Below the pieces are notes generated by a model that saw nothing but the letters and a program-made list of their open reading frames with translations, had not been told where the DNA came from and made no database searches. A program made the translations under genes and the position numbers. Shown here one piece after another: positions 1 to 14,279 of a DNA stretch of 64,000 bases (the first letter of the stretch is position 1; each line of letters begins with the position of its first letter). The DNA is from Anaeramoeba flamelloides. Its lineage: Eukaryota; Metamonada; Anaeramoebidae. The stretch spans positions 6,696,001-6,760,000 of the forward strand of contig JANTQA010000033.1 of NCBI GenBank assembly GCA_027625915.1, given 5' to 3'.

Positions 1-1809
1 TCTATAAAATTTATATTTTTTTTGTGAATTTAGGATCACATAAAATCTTGAGATGTCTTGTCATTGATCTAATATGAAAAAAGAATATAAAATAATTTTT
101 AATACAAATTTCTTGTTTGATTTTTTATAATTTTTTACTTATATTAAATTACCTTGTTTATTTTCTTTGGAGTTCCCTCCGATATTTTTTTTTTATATGT
201 TAATTGAGGGTTAAAGTCCGAAAAGATCATAATTAGAATTGATCGATTTGTTTCTAATTATATCTTAAACAAACTAACTTGATCTGATCGATCTTGAACA
301 AATTTAACTAGACAAATGTAACTGAAGAGAACCAAATTCATTTGATGCAATTTGAAGCCGAACTTAAGTGAACAGAATTGAACTTTCCTTAAAATGGGTT
401 GGGTTTGAAATATTGCTTTAGTGTGTTGTATTGGTATTATACCAAAAAAATACAAAAAATAAATAAACTAATAAAAAAAAGAAGCAAACCAAGAAAAAGA
501 AATGTTTAAGAAGGAAATCTAATTCTTAAAAAAAAACTAATTTATAGATATCAATCATCAACAAATTTCTAAATTAAAACTTAATAAAGTAACCTATTTT
601 ATTTGATCTTGGGTTGATCAAATATTTATTTATCTACACAAAGCAAATTATTGTAGTGATGGGGACAAATTCAAGATAAAATGAAAAAAGCACCAATATT
701 CTTAAGAGGACAATAACAAAATAATTTTTCAATAAAATTTTTAATTTTTTTAAGAGAATAGTATCTATTATTTTTTTTTTTTTGACCAATTTGTAAATAG
801 GTATTCCTTATCTAGAAATATGCTTAATATTGAAAATAAACAGGGTTTTTCAAATCAAAGTAATTGGTAAAAAAATTTTTCAATCCTTATTAAATTTAGA
901 TAAAAAAAAATTAATAGAGATTAGTCCCTTTCGGACTACGTTTTATTTTTCTACTTAATGTTTCATTTTTCTTTATTTCAAAATAAAAAATTTTTCTTTC
1001 CTTTGTTTAAAAAAATTATATTATATTTGTTTTAATCTTACATGCATAGTAAATATCATAAAAAATCCAAATAAATAAAGTTTGTGGATAAGGCCAAGGT
1101 AATTTTATTAAATCATTTCTCTTCAATAATTATAATATATATATATATATATATATCTTTTTTGATATTAATTTTTTTAATTTTAAAAATTAAATTTTTG
1201 TTCAAGAATGGATTTTGTTTCAGTTTAAATAATTCTCCTTTTTCTTAATAAATATTATTAACAATTCTTTTTTTTCAAGTAAATAAAGTTTTTTAATTAA
1301 TTTTTAAATTTTATTTACTTTTTTATCTATAAACTAAAAAGAATTCTTTTTTTGAAACAAATAAGATCTTTTAATAAAGTTGGATTATTTTTTTGCCCAT
1401 TTTGAACTTAATAAAAAAAATTTTTTTTAAATCATATTTTCTATTATAAAAATTATTAAATATTTTTTTTTTTTTTTTATTGCTTGTCTGTAGAAAGACT
1501 ATTGTATTATTATTATAGTTTAATTAATTAAAAAATAATAAAAGTGTTTGGGGTTAGATCTTGAATATATTAAACTTAACCGAAGTCGAACTGGGATGGA
1601 CCAAAAAGATTTGAATTAAATTCAATTGGAATGTTTACACAAAAGGCAAGTCCAGTTCAAGTTGGCAAATGTGATGAGGGGGGATGATCTGACTATTATC
1701 AATTACTAATTTCTTTTATTAGCAATCATATCCTGTGATTTATAATTATTTACATAATCTAAAGGTGAATAAAAACGCTTTTTTAAACATGAAGTGTTTA
1801 ATAACAGAG

Positions 1810-1853
<44 letters not shown>
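1810..1853 (+). repeat. A37-G7 homopolymer block
   Basis: An uninterrupted run of 37 A is followed directly by seven G. It lies in gene-free DNA. It could be a retroposition tail or simple slippage; no target duplication or transcript-like sequence is visible next to it, so no origin is assigned. Confidence 0.9.
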
Positions 1854-2343
1854 TACTTAGATCCCCAGAAACCAAGAAAAGAACATCAAAAATGAATATT
1901 AAAACAGCTAAGAAGTCCTTTAAAGTTAAATTATAAATATATCGTTTCCTTTGGTTTTTTATCTTCAAAAAAATAAAAGTGGGCAAATACCAAAAGTGTA
2001 AAAATTGACTTTACCATTTAGATGTGTATCGTGTGGGATTGGAAATGGGGTATGATCTCTTGAAAGGGAAGAAAAATACCACAAACTGAATTGACAGACT
2101 ATTACCTTTGAACACCCAAAAACTGAAAGAATCCAAAAAGCAAAATTCAACAATAGAGAATCTGATTTAGAAACACTTGAAAAGAAATAAAAAGGGGGTT
2201 AATTCTAGATTTTTTCAAGGGTGCTGATCTAGGTATGGTTGAGTGTGTTCCAATTATGAGTGATTTTTTCCCAAAAATATATTATTACAACTTAAAATTT
2301 TCTCAAATAAAATCAAAAATTTATGAAATTTAACAAGATCCCC

Positions 2344-2787
2344 TAACTATTGAGAGAAAAATGCTGTTTAGAGAAAAATAGTTGGAAAGCAATTTTAATT
2401 GGGAACATTACTGAAAATGATTTTTAATTACTTTCTTTTGTGAAATAACTAAAGAAATTAAGAACAATCTACTTAATAGAATAAGAATTAATAGAATTCT
2501 ACGTTTGCAAAACCTTATCTCTTATAGTCTAAAGCCAGTTTAAAAATTATCATTTTCAGAATTAATAGTAAACTTTACTAAAACTAGGGTTTTTATTACA
2601 ATAACATGCTCTATTTTAGTTATCAACCATCCAAATGAGTATTCTACACACACCAGAGATTTATGAACTTGTAACACATTTAAACTTGTATTTATCAAAA
2701 ATTCAGCTAGTTATCAATAGCATTTGATTTTCAATTTTACTAATGTTCCTCATTCAATATGTGTCAAACATTTTTCTCTCAACAGTA
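2344..2787. mobile_element. foldback MITE, family 4, copy 1
   Basis: The two ends are inverted repeats: the left end contains ACTATTGAGAGAAAAATG and the reverse complement of the right end contains ACTGTTGAGAGAAAAATG. Homology continues inward with GGAACATTACTGAAAAT (left) against GGAACATTAGTAAAATT (right). TA dinucleotides flank both ends. The ends resemble those of the longer foldback at 52367-53252, so I place both in one family. There is no coding capacity; it is a non-autonomous DNA element, probably mobilised by a Tc1/mariner-like enzyme. Confidence 0.65.
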
Positions 2788-4000
2788 AATTAAGTTTCAT
2801 TAAAAAAGTTAAAGATGTTGTTGATCTAAAAGTAATATTTTCTAAATATAAAAATCAGAGAGGACTTAAATTCCAAAAAATTTAATAAACTATTGCAAAT
2901 AAAATAAATGATCAATTTTTTCAGATATTCAATGAATTCAATATTTAGGTTTATTTTTATTGTATTTTTAAAATAAGATTAAAGATTCAATGGTTATATG
3001 TTTACAGAGGGTCTCATAAATTACACAAAGTGAGAATTCTTCAAAACAAAAAGGCTTTAGAAAATTTTTCAATTTCTATTTCGAACCAAAAAATAATAAA
3101 AAAAAGTCGAAAAGATCAAGATCATTTTAAAGAAAAAATAGGAAAAAAATGAACTCCTTTTAAAAATTAGAAATAATTTCTCCTAAGTTGATAAATGAGT
3201 TTGTTTATCAAAGTTTATTTGTACCCTTGTGAACAGTAATTTGTTGGCCTTTGTTAAAAAAAATAAATAAGAGTTACTTTTACTAGAAGGCAAATTGAAA
3301 AATTAAGTTTTTTTTTTTGAAAAGTGTGAACAAACGCTTACTAGACAATTTTGTGTTATATTTTATCATCTAATCTATTTTTTTTCGAGTAAAGTTTGCT
3401 TATCAAGCTAAATAAATGAGAGAAATTATTTTTTTTTTCACGTTGAAAAAACCTTTTTCAAAATAAACTTCTTTTGAACAAACTAATTTGTTTTTTTTCT
3501 CCCCTGACTTATTTATGTTATTACCTTCCTGTTTATGGCTTCAATTTTATACTATTTCTGAACGCAAAACGTAATAGAAAAAAAAGGAAAAAGGTTGAGA
3601 AATTTTGGTGGGACGATTTACCAAAACACTTTTATACTTTTTAGAGTCTCACTAAAATGTATTACTTTACAGAATTATTCCTACAAATTTTTACTGATTG
3701 TTTTGTTTACCAAAATTAAAAAAATTTTCAAGCTGATCTTACAGACATTGTGGTAGTTTCAAAAAAAAAAGTCTCATTTTTTATTTATCAAAAATTTAAA
3801 TGTCAAAATGCTCTTAAACACTAAAAAAGTCCATTTAGAAAAGAAACTCAAAAATCGTGCAATTTTTAATGAAGGGAAATTAAATCATAATTTATTTTAT
3901 TTTTTTTTCATTTTATTCTTTTTTTGTTTTTAGTTTTTTCTTTTTGAATAAACAAAGAATTAAAGAGAAAAACAACAAAGCGAAATATAATACGAACACA

Positions 4001-6761
4001 ATGTCTTTTCCCGAAAATTTAAAAAATTGGGAGGATAAGGGAACAAGCTTTTCGACCCAAAGCCAACAAAAAAAGTTTTATAAAAAATTTTCAAAGGATT
4101 TGTTGGTACAATTTCAAAAACTTGGAATCAAAACTGTATCGAAGGAAATAGGGGATATTTATGATTTGTTTTTACATTTGTTTTGGTATATTGACAAAAA
4201 GCAGGTAATATATCTAAGGAAGCATGAATTACGAAAAAAAAAAGGGAAAAAGTCTCCATGTGCAACAAAGGAGGAATTTTTATCAAGGTACTTGCATAAG
4301 GAACTGAGTTTAAATATCTTGTTGTGTCTTAAGCTTTTAATTTCAGAAAACAGTGAACAAGAAAACAACGAAAAGGGAAAGGAAAAGGAAAAAGAAAAAG
4401 AAAAGGAAAACGAAAACGAAAAAGACAAAGAAAAGGAAAATAAAAAAAAATTTTTTTATATCAAAGGGTTGGCCACGTTTATGGTTGATCATTTAGTTGC
4501 GCTCACAAGCAAAACACTCCGAGAAAAATCAATGACAAATTCTGAACATACGGTAACCTTATTAAGGATGATTTTCCACCGAGACATGACCTTCCATAAG
4601 AAGCATGACAAGAAGTCCGTTCCTTTAGTTATTCATGTTTTACAAATCTTGGTGTCTCTTTGTGATAACCCAGAGGCGGTCCTAGAGCTAGGCAACGAAA
4701 AGAATTTAAAAAGGTTAATTGCAATTTCTGGTGTGAAAGAATTAGGCGGTATGTTCACTTTTTTCGTTTTGAGAAAAATCCTGATGAAAGTGGGAAAGGA
4801 ATTGATCAATTCCAAAAACACAAATTTTTTCCAAGAAAACCCAGATTTTTTAAAACACATAATCTCAATGATCGATCCGAAGGGCGACTGGTCCTTCCCG
4901 TGGCTACTAGGGTTACTCACGGACTTGGTTGAATTGATTGGCATTACAGTCAAAATTGAAAAATCTGACAAGATTTTGAGGATTTTTGAAAAGAACCATG
5001 GGTATAGGAAACTCAAGGAAATCGCCCAACGACTTTTAGAAAACGGCGGTGGCCAAGAACTTTGTTCTTTTTTACGTTTATTAAAAGATTTGGTCATAAT
5101 TGGAATACCCTTTTCAAAGACAGTCACAGTTACAATTACAGATGACAACCAAAATGAAAAACAAACAAAAAAAAATAATATTGAAACAAAGCTAAAAAAG
5201 TCAATATCGGATATTGAATTAGAAATCAAAAAAAAAGAAAAAAACAAAAAAAAAAAAAACAATAAAGGGGAGGAATCTGATGAAGAAGATGAACTAATTA
5301 AAAAAAAAAAAAAAAAAAACACAAAAAAACAAAGTTCGTCAAGTGAATCTGAAAAAGATAAACAATCTGATAGCGATACTAATATTAACACTGACACTGA
5401 CACTCAAAAAGGATCTGAAACTGAAAAGGATGATCAAACTGAAGAACAATCAGGGACTGAAACAGAAAAACAAAATTCTGATAATGACTCAACATCACTA
5501 TCCTATTCGAATACAGAAAAAAATTCAGATATACAAACTGAATCAAAATCAGAATCTAATTCTGAAAATGAAAATAACAACAAAGAAAAAGAAGGAAAAT
5601 CACAAGAAAAAGAAATAAAACTAGAAAAGGAAAAAAAAAAACAAAAAAAAACGGAGCATAAAAAAGAAAAAGAAAAAGAAAAAGTACAAACAAATGAGAA
5701 AGAAGTCAAAAAGGGCAAAAAAAAACCAAAGGAAATTAAATTAGAAAAGGAAAAAACTAACAATGAAAAAGAAGATCAAAAAAAACCAAAAAAAAAACAA
5801 AAAAAAATAATTGACTTCAAACCAAATGAAAAAGTGTATGATATTATTTTGGAAATATCATTATCAAAAAAAGGAATCAAAATTTGTGTTGAGACTTTGA
5901 TTACAATTATTATAGAAATGTTAAATGCTTATCGTGCCCATTGGAGAATTATTAAAAAGGAAAAGGCAATCCAAAAGATGTTTGAAATGTTTTTCAAATT
6001 AAAGCCCACTGTTAGAGAATCATTATTAGTTGCATTTCAACTTTTAGTTGAAGCAAGCTTTGAAGAATTTTCAAAGGGTAACAATAACAATAACAATAAC
6101 GATAACAATAACAATATGCAAGAAACAGAGGAGTTAGTGGAAAAAGATAAAGACATTTTAGAAATGATCAGAACCTTTATTGGGTTTATGGATAATAAAA
6201 AGGCACCAAAAGGAACAAATTTAATTTTGTTTACCCACATTAATAAAATGATTCAAAGCAGAATTGAATGGGGAACGTTTCTACAAAAAGGAGGCATTTT
6301 ACCAATTATCATCTCTCATTTGCAATTAAAAACAAGCGGAAGGGAAAATGAGAAAATCATTATTCAATTATTAGAGTTTTTATCATATTTTTTGCCACTT
6401 TCAGAACTAAATAGAAAGAGCTTTTTCCAATTAGGAGGATATCAACAAATACACCATGGCTTGTTAAGTGATCATTTAAGATGGTACTCTTTAAATATTT
6501 TTATCCAAATAGTCAAGATTGTTGAGGAAAAAGAAAGTTTACAGATTATTAAAGATTTGATTAATTTATTAAAGACTACCGGCGAGGGCAGTGTGCTATC
6601 TATTGGCGTTTTTAAAATTAGAAATGATGTTTTAACTGCTTTAGCTATTATGGGCAAATTTAACCCAATTGTCAAAAATCAATTTAATAGAAATGGTGGT
6701 TTCACGTGGATTTTTAAAATTTTAAATTCATTAAGTTCTACGATATATAAATTATCAATAT

Positions 6762-6796
<35 letters not shown>

Positions 6797-9700
6797 GGAA
6801 TCAGAATCAGAATCGGAATCAGAAGAGGCCAATGATGGTAGGCACAAAGAAGAGGGGAAATTGTCTTTAAAAGAAATATATAGTCAATTTGATTTTTCCC
6901 AACCAATAGATCAAAAAAAAACAAAAAAAAAAAAAAAAAAAACAGAAAATGATGATGATGACGCTGATGATGAAGAAGAAAGCCACGATCAAGAAAAAAA
7001 TAAAAAAAAAAGAGCCACACCAGAAATTAATTTATATAGAACATATCTATTTATTGATACCATTTTAAGAACGATCTCAATAATGATTGATAATAATCTA
7101 GAAAATAAAAAATACATTGATCAAAAGTTATTAGATTTCAATCATTTATTATTCAATCCATTGATGAAATTACAATTATTCAAATCCCAATATGTAGGGT
7201 TAATATTTCACAGTTTAATTAATTTGTCAACGGGATGTAATTGGTCAAAATATCCAAAATATGAAATAGATTATAAATTTTCAAACTATTCAAAAGTAAA
7301 TCAGCATCTACTTTCATTTCCAAAATCATTAATTTTGCCAACCTCGGCTAATAGGGACAACAATCAGAAAAAAGTACTGGATAATAAACAAAAATTGAAT
7401 ATACAAAAAACTTTAATAAAAAATCCCATTTCCAATTTGGAAATTTTCACTTTAAATTTTCAAAAAAACTGCCTAATTAACAATGAAGGTAACACCAAGA
7501 GCAAGAATAATAGCAAAAACAAGAACGTCAAGAAAAATAACAGGAAAAATCCAATGGCAACCAATTTCGTTTATATACAATACCCACAAGTTATTAATTT
7601 AATTATGCAAATAATCAAATATTTATTCGATAAAACTGGAAATGAATCTAATAGCAACAAAAAACCAAAAAAGGACGAGGATGGGAAAGAAAAAAGCAAG
7701 AAATTGAATATTAAAAACGAAATCAATTTGATTTTACAACATTTGATTAATTTGATAAAATCCAATTCAGGAAACAGTTCACAATTAAATAAAAGTGGGT
7801 TTTTAGAATTATTATTAAGTGAATTTAAAGATGCATTTTTAAATCAAAAGCACGAGTTACACAATTTCATTGTCCAATTATTTGAAGCAATCTCATTTAC
7901 GATGGTTACACCACAATCTCTTAAATTATATTTTTCTTTAATAAAGGAAACAAAATCCCCAATTAATTTGTTGCTAGCCCTCGTTAAAATGTGCCGAAAG
8001 AAGTTTATCCCAAATAATTATATTGAATTTAATTATAACAACACTTATAATGGCAATCAACAAACTGGAGAAATCAACTTGAAAAATATAATTGATCAAA
8101 CATTTTTCCAAGCTAACGGATATAGTTTATCAATTTGGTTTAATATTAAATCGTTTGGCAATTTGCAAAGCAACGACATCATTAAAATGATGAAATTGAA
8201 ATTAAATGCGGATAATCATTTGCAGTTCTCAATTAATAAAAATGGAAACATTAATATTAAATTAAAAAAAGATCAAATAATCGAATTAAATTTTACTAAT
8301 ATTAAAATTATTTCCAACCAATGGTATCATTTAATTTTGACTCAAAAGGCTAGTTCTAAGGGCAAAAAGGGCAGCAGCCAATTGCTTTGTTATTTGAATG
8401 GCATTTTAATTGAAAAAAAGGATTTTTATTATCCAGTGTTTAATAATAATAATAAATCAAGCATCAAATTTGGAGGATGGGAGAAAACCCAAAACAATGG
8501 CAATCTAATTTGGCAATTTACCAACCCAATGATTTTTTCACAGCAATTGACCGATGAACAAATCTTCATCTTATACACATTGGGCTTTAATTATGACTAT
8601 TATTTGGGTAATAAAACATTGAGTGGATTTTTATTGCATGAAGAAATCATTAATAATCCAAAATATATTAATTTTTTCCACAATCACTTAGCTTTAATTA
8701 GCAATTGGAAGAGACAGTCAACTGAATTCTTAAAAAGGAAAAATATTTTTTCCTTTATTATTCGAAAGTCCTTAATCAAAATTAAACTGTCAAAAAGGGA
8801 GATCCAAGAAAACAATTCAAAGCCTCTCACTGATCAGCTAATAATTACAAATAAATATTACAATAAGATATTTGAGAATCCAAACAACTGCTATTGCAAT
8901 TATTATAGAAACCATTTTTTCAAGCAATCTTTGCAATCCATTGGAGGAGTAAATTGCCTATTATTTTTGCTTGCACAATCTTTAAATCGGATGGATGATG
9001 AATACCAATACAACTCTTTACATTTAATTAAGCATTATGTGATCAATCAGCCACCAAAGCTATTGATCAGGGAAAAAACCGTTTTCCAATTATTGTCCTT
9101 AATTTTTGAAAACGAAAATTGGAAGATGACTCCAAAGATGTTCAAATTAATTTTCAGCTTTACCGGGATAAAAATAATTAAATACTCTAGCAAAGTTCAA
9201 AAAATTGAATTGGAAGGATTTTTTACAAATATGCCTGCGCTATTTGAATTACTTTTTAATTGGAAAATATGGGGGGGACAATCATTGGAATATCAATTAA
9301 ATATTTTTAATATAATTATTAAATTGATTTCTAAAAAATATGCCAATCATCAATTAAATATTTCACAATTACAAAAATCACAATTTTTATTAAAAATGTT
9401 TCAATTTTTAAAAGAACATCCTACAATAAATTATAAAATTATCCAAAAGATCATCAAAATTTTTAATATTTTGGATCAAACTACAGAGGGCATGCTTAAT
9501 ATTTTAAATTTCTTAATTGAAACACAATATTTGAATTTTGATCAACAAGAAAATTTAGATCAAAAGCAAGATTCAAATATTGATCGGATTAAAAAAAAAA
9601 TTAGTGGCAAAAAAACAACAATTTTAGAATTCACTAATTCAATTTCCAATGACCCCATCCAGCAAAATAGGATATTATTTATTAACTATTTATCAGATAT

Positions 9701-12700
9701 TATTAAAGGCAATCAAACAAAGCAATTCGTTTTAGATTTTATCCTGGAATGCGATTCTGAAAATTTGGTATCCATCTTAAGACATCCAAGCAATTCAATT
9801 AGAACTTCTGTTTTAAATTTAATCAGATCTTGTCTGTTTTCAATCAAGTTCATTAACAAATTCCAAGAAAAGCACGTATTTAATTTGATTGGGAACTTTC
9901 TTTCATATTTTGAAATTAATAATGAGATTTTAGATTTCTTATTTTTATTGACAAAGAAATGTTATCAGATTGTACCAATCAAAATTCTAATTGCCAATTC
10001 CACGCATTTTGGGTTTAAAGCCCAGGTGTTAGATAGACTATTAGATTTATTCAAAAATTCTAATGGTGTTGAAAAATTCAAATTTATTCAAAATGGATTA
10101 ATAGATTTATTATGTGCAATTATTTTATCTGAAACTCAAGATGAAAAAAAATTATTAAATAAAAGCGATCTACAAAAGAATATCAATTTAAACAAATTAG
10201 AAAATGAAAAGGTAAAGGGGGAAAAGAAAAAGAAAAAGAAAGCGAAAAAAGAGAACGAGAAAGAGAACGAGAAAGAGGGTTTAGGAATTGTCAAGAAGGC
10301 AAGGTTATTTTTAATTGATATTGGAAAATTTTCAATAATTTTTGATCGAGGAATTGACAAGGTTTTCCGACAAATTGTTAAATCAGTTAATAAATTAGAA
10401 AAGGATCTTGGCAGTGAAACAATTATTTACTACCAGCAATCTGTCTTAATTGGCATTTTCAAAACTATAGAAAAAACGACCAAGAAATTAAAAGATAAAC
10501 TTGATCAAAATCGTATTTTTAGAGACAACGTTCGGGATTTTGCAAAATTCTTATATAGAATCATTATTTATTGGACTATTGATTGCCAAAAGTCGACCGA
10601 AAAAAACATTTATAATAATTTCCCGACAAAAAAAAATACATTTTTTTATAATCAAATATTTAACTTTTTCATCAACTTACAGAAAGTAGAGGTTTTCATT
10701 TTTGTCAAAGACATTTTAATTAAAATAATCCTTTTGTTCTTATTAAACAAATTACAAAACAATTCAATTCAAATTCTGTGTATAAATTTGTTAAATGACA
10801 ATACACCTTTATTAGATTACATTTTGACAAAAGACCGCTTTGCCGCGTTATTAAAATATAGCTTGTGTTCAAATATTTTGTTTTATAAAGAAATGAAACA
10901 AAAGAAAAAAAAAATGAAATCAAAAGAAAATGAAAATGAAATAATTAACAAGGAGGAAATTAAATTTAATAATTTAGTTGAAGAATTAATCAAAGATATT
11001 TTTGAAAGAACTAAAAAAAAATTTTTAGAAAAAATATTTAAAAAGGATTTCCAAAACCAAATCAAAAAAACTCAACAACAAAATAAAAAAATTTATAAAA
11101 CTTGGGAAAAAAAAACAATTACAAGATATAACAAATTTATTAGATTCCTAACAGTTAGTGCCCTAGTTTACAGGAAGGAATCAAATACTGAATTTCTGCC
11201 ACCGCCACCGGATTTATCTCAAGTGCAATTAAACTCGATTATTGAAAAATATAATAAATTAATTGAAAAGCAGAAGGACAATGAAAAAAGAAATCGATTA
11301 AATAAATTAAATAATAATTATAAAATTATTAAATTATGGCAAAATATTATCAAGCAAATGACTAATGAAAGAGCAGTTTGGTTTAAACAGCCAAAATTGA
11401 TTTTATATTTAAAAGATCCAACAGAGGGCCCAATGAGAGTTAGAAAAAGATTGAAAAAGAAATTTTTATATAATGATGATTTAATTAATAATTTTTTGAA
11501 AAAGTTTAATTTTTTGAATAAAAAAAATGATCAAAAGGAGATCAAGAAATTTAATAGTCAATTAATTGAAGAAAATACAAATTTTAAACAAATTTCTACC
11601 AACAACTTTTCAAATTTAATAAAAATTTATAATAATCAGAAGAAGAAGAAGAAGGGGAAGAAGGGTGAGGAGAAGAAGGACGAGGAGAAGAATGGTGAGG
11701 AGAAGAAGGCGGAGAAGAAGGGGAAGAAGGGTGAGGAAAATGATGATAATGGATTCATTAATTATAAAGAACTAATTAAAAAGGTATGCAACAAAGATTT
11801 TAATTATTTTGAAATTATCAAAGACATTGATAAAACAACAAAAAAGGGTAAAAAAAAGTATATCAGATTTAATATTCAAATTTGTGATGGGAATAGTAAA
11901 TCATTTGAGAACGATAATTCTAATTGCCAAGGGGAAATAATTTTTGGCAAGCAATCCTTCCATTTATTATTCAATGATAACAAAAAATACAAGGCATTTA
12001 ATTATATTTTAATCCGGGAAATATACCCACAAAGGTATTTTTTAAAGGACCTGGCTTTAGAAATAATGCTTACAAATGGCCAAACCTTATTTTTGATTTT
12101 TAATAATAGAGAGCAAAGAGACGAAACTTTCAAAATATTAAAAGCACAAGATCTGCCAAACATTAGCCAATTGTTGGGTAAGCATTTTGATAAATTTTTA
12201 CCATTGCGGAAATGTATTCAATTGTGGAAAACGAGGAAAATTTCCAATTTCCAATATTTGATGTGGTTAAATACGCTAGCTAGCCGAACTTATAATGATT
12301 TAAATCAATATCCAATTTTCCCATATTTGGTTTCAAATTATAATGATCCTGAATTAGATTTTTCAAATAAAAATGATTTTAGAAATCTGAGATTTTTAAT
12401 GGGATGCTTAAACAGCAAAAGAAAGGAACGATATTTGGAAAATTATGAAAATTTGGTCAAAAAAAATCAAGAAAATAAAGAAAAAGAAAAAAAAAAAGAG
12501 GGGGGAAAGAAAAGAGGTAAGAAAAGGGAAATTATACCATATCACTATCCCAATTTTTCATCAAATTATCATACAGTTTTATATTATTTCATGAGAATTG
12601 AGCCATTTTATTCAAAATTGACGGGAATCAAGAAAAAGAAAGGCAACGAAGACTTATTTATTTCCATTAAAAACTCTTATGATCAATCAAGTAAATTAGC

Positions 12701-13041
12701 ATTAAATGATGTCAAGGAATTAATTCCAGATTATTTTTACTTTCCAGAAATGTTTATTAATATTAATGGTTTTAATTTTGGTAAGCAAAATAAACATTTT
12801 ATTAATGACGTAAAGCTACCCAAATGGGCAAATAATGATATTAGATTGTTTATTAAAAAGCAAAGAGAAATATTAGAATCTGAAGTTGTTTCTCAAAATT
12901 TGAATTATTGGATTGACCATATTTTTGGATATAAATTATTAGGTGAAATTGCTAAAGAATCAGTGAATATTTATCATCCAAATTGCTATCAAAAGGAATC
13001 AGAAAAGGAAAGTTATGAAGGCGAAGACAATGATGAAGATG

Positions 13042-13072
<31 letters not shown>

Positions 13073-14279
13073 TGGTGAAGGTGAAGGTGAGAAAGGGGAA
13101 AATGATAAGAGAAAGCTGAAGAGAAAGGAAAGGGAAAGGGAAAGGGAAAGGGAAATGGAAATGGAAAAGCGGGTACAAAAAGAGGAAATGAGAAGAAGAA
13201 GGGAAATTAAAGTCAAAGGACAAATACCCGTGCAATTATTTCAAAAATCACACCCTACCAGAAAGGGCGCAGGACCAAGAATTAAAAGTGTGGGTGTGAC
13301 TGTGATTACAGAAGAAATGGAGGAAACAAAAGATATGTGGAAAAAGAAACTCGATAATAGATTAAAAAAGCAAATCTTTACCAATCCACATGAATTGGAA
13401 TATTCTGAATATTCCACTTTCAATGGCCAAATAGACAAATTAGTACTATTGTTTGAAAAAAATGTCATTTTGCCGCTGTCGAAAAATCAACAGATCTTAA
13501 GATTAAAGCATCGAGACGTCATGCTTAATTGGTCCAAATACGATTCCAACTTGATCATTTCGCAATACGAAACAAATAAAATCCAATTCATTAAATCAAA
13601 TAGATTCAAAAGACCCATCAGGCATTGTATTCTTCATAATAATGGCTTCAACTTAATAATTTGTTCGGTTGGTAATAGCCTTGTGGTTTATCAGCCGGTT
13701 ATCACCCAAAATGGCATTGAAGATCTTGTCGAGAAAAGCGTCCTGTTTGGGCATGACCAAAAAATTACTTGCCTGAGAGAAATGTCAGAATACCAAATGA
13801 TCGCATCGGGCTCAAAAGATGGCACATGTATCCTATGGGACACAAATAAATGGAAACCAATCACTTCCCTAAGAAATCATGAAGGTAGTGTCTCGGTTAT
13901 CGAATCGTCGAAAATTTCAGGGGATATTTTAACCTTTACGCATAACGAGAAAAACGATCAAAATGTTTTAAGATTATGGAATGTAAATGGATTCTTATTA
14001 AAAACTATCAAACTGGAAAATGGCGACAATGGATTTGTTCAATCTGCCCTGTTCACATACGGTGTAGAAGGTATTGCTAGAAATGTTATAATCTTAGGAA
14101 TGAAAAATGGACTGATATCATTTTATGATGCTTTTGATTTGTCCTTTATCACCAATTTGAAATCTCAAAATAAAGTACCAATAACAGCTTTAGCTACTTC
14201 TTTGAATTCTAAGCGATTGTTCTCCGCTGAAAAGGATGGCTTGATACATGTTTGGGAAAGAAAAAACACAAAAAAATAA
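4001..14279 (+). CDS. giant BEACH-WD40 protein (WDFY3/neurobeachin/LvsA class), frame interrupted in a poly(A) run
   Basis: BEACH proteins are large scaffolds in vesicle traffic, lysosome biology and autophagy. Reading from ATG 4001 (MSFPENLKNW) gives about 3,426 residues, like human WDFY3. Visible parts: helical armadillo-like N-terminus; K/E/S-rich insert (residues about 390-600); short Asn tract (nt 6080-6117); ConA-like domain at about 1370-1540 (YSLSIWFN, QWYHLILT, CYLNG); PH-like domain at about 2644-2720; BEACH domain at about 2735-3000 (ISNFQYLMWLNTLASRTYND, VKELIPDYFYFPEMF, WIDHIFGYK); C-terminal WD40 repeats from about 3230 (GHDQKITCL, IASGSKDGTCILWD) to TAATAA. No FYVE zinc finger follows the WD repeats, unlike WDFY3. 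The frame moves by +1 inside the 33-A run at 6763-6795; immediately after it the new frame reads TESESESESEEANDG and remains open to 14279. An open start upstream at 3944 is TTG-led and not used. Confidence 0.95.
6763..6795 (+). repeat. 33-A run inside the BEACH coding region, site of frame change
   Basis: The run encodes a poly-lysine stretch. The upstream frame leaves it into a short basic tail ending at 6835, whereas the next frame reads Glu/Ser-rich sequence and then BEACH-family protein. One extra or two missing A would restore a single frame. Length errors in such runs are common in reads and assemblies. Confidence 0.9.

Larger units (their letters stand above)
1..4000. other. gene-free stretch upstream of the BEACH gene
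   Basis: No open reading frame here looks like a protein: composition is AT-rich with frequent stops in all frames. It holds a (TA)n tract at about 1136-1157, a run of 37 A followed by 7 G at 1810-1853, and a foldback repeat at 2344-2787 (listed separately). The last 100 bases before the start codon at 4001 are T-rich, as is usual upstream of genes in such genomes, but I cannot point to a defined promoter element. Confidence 0.7.
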
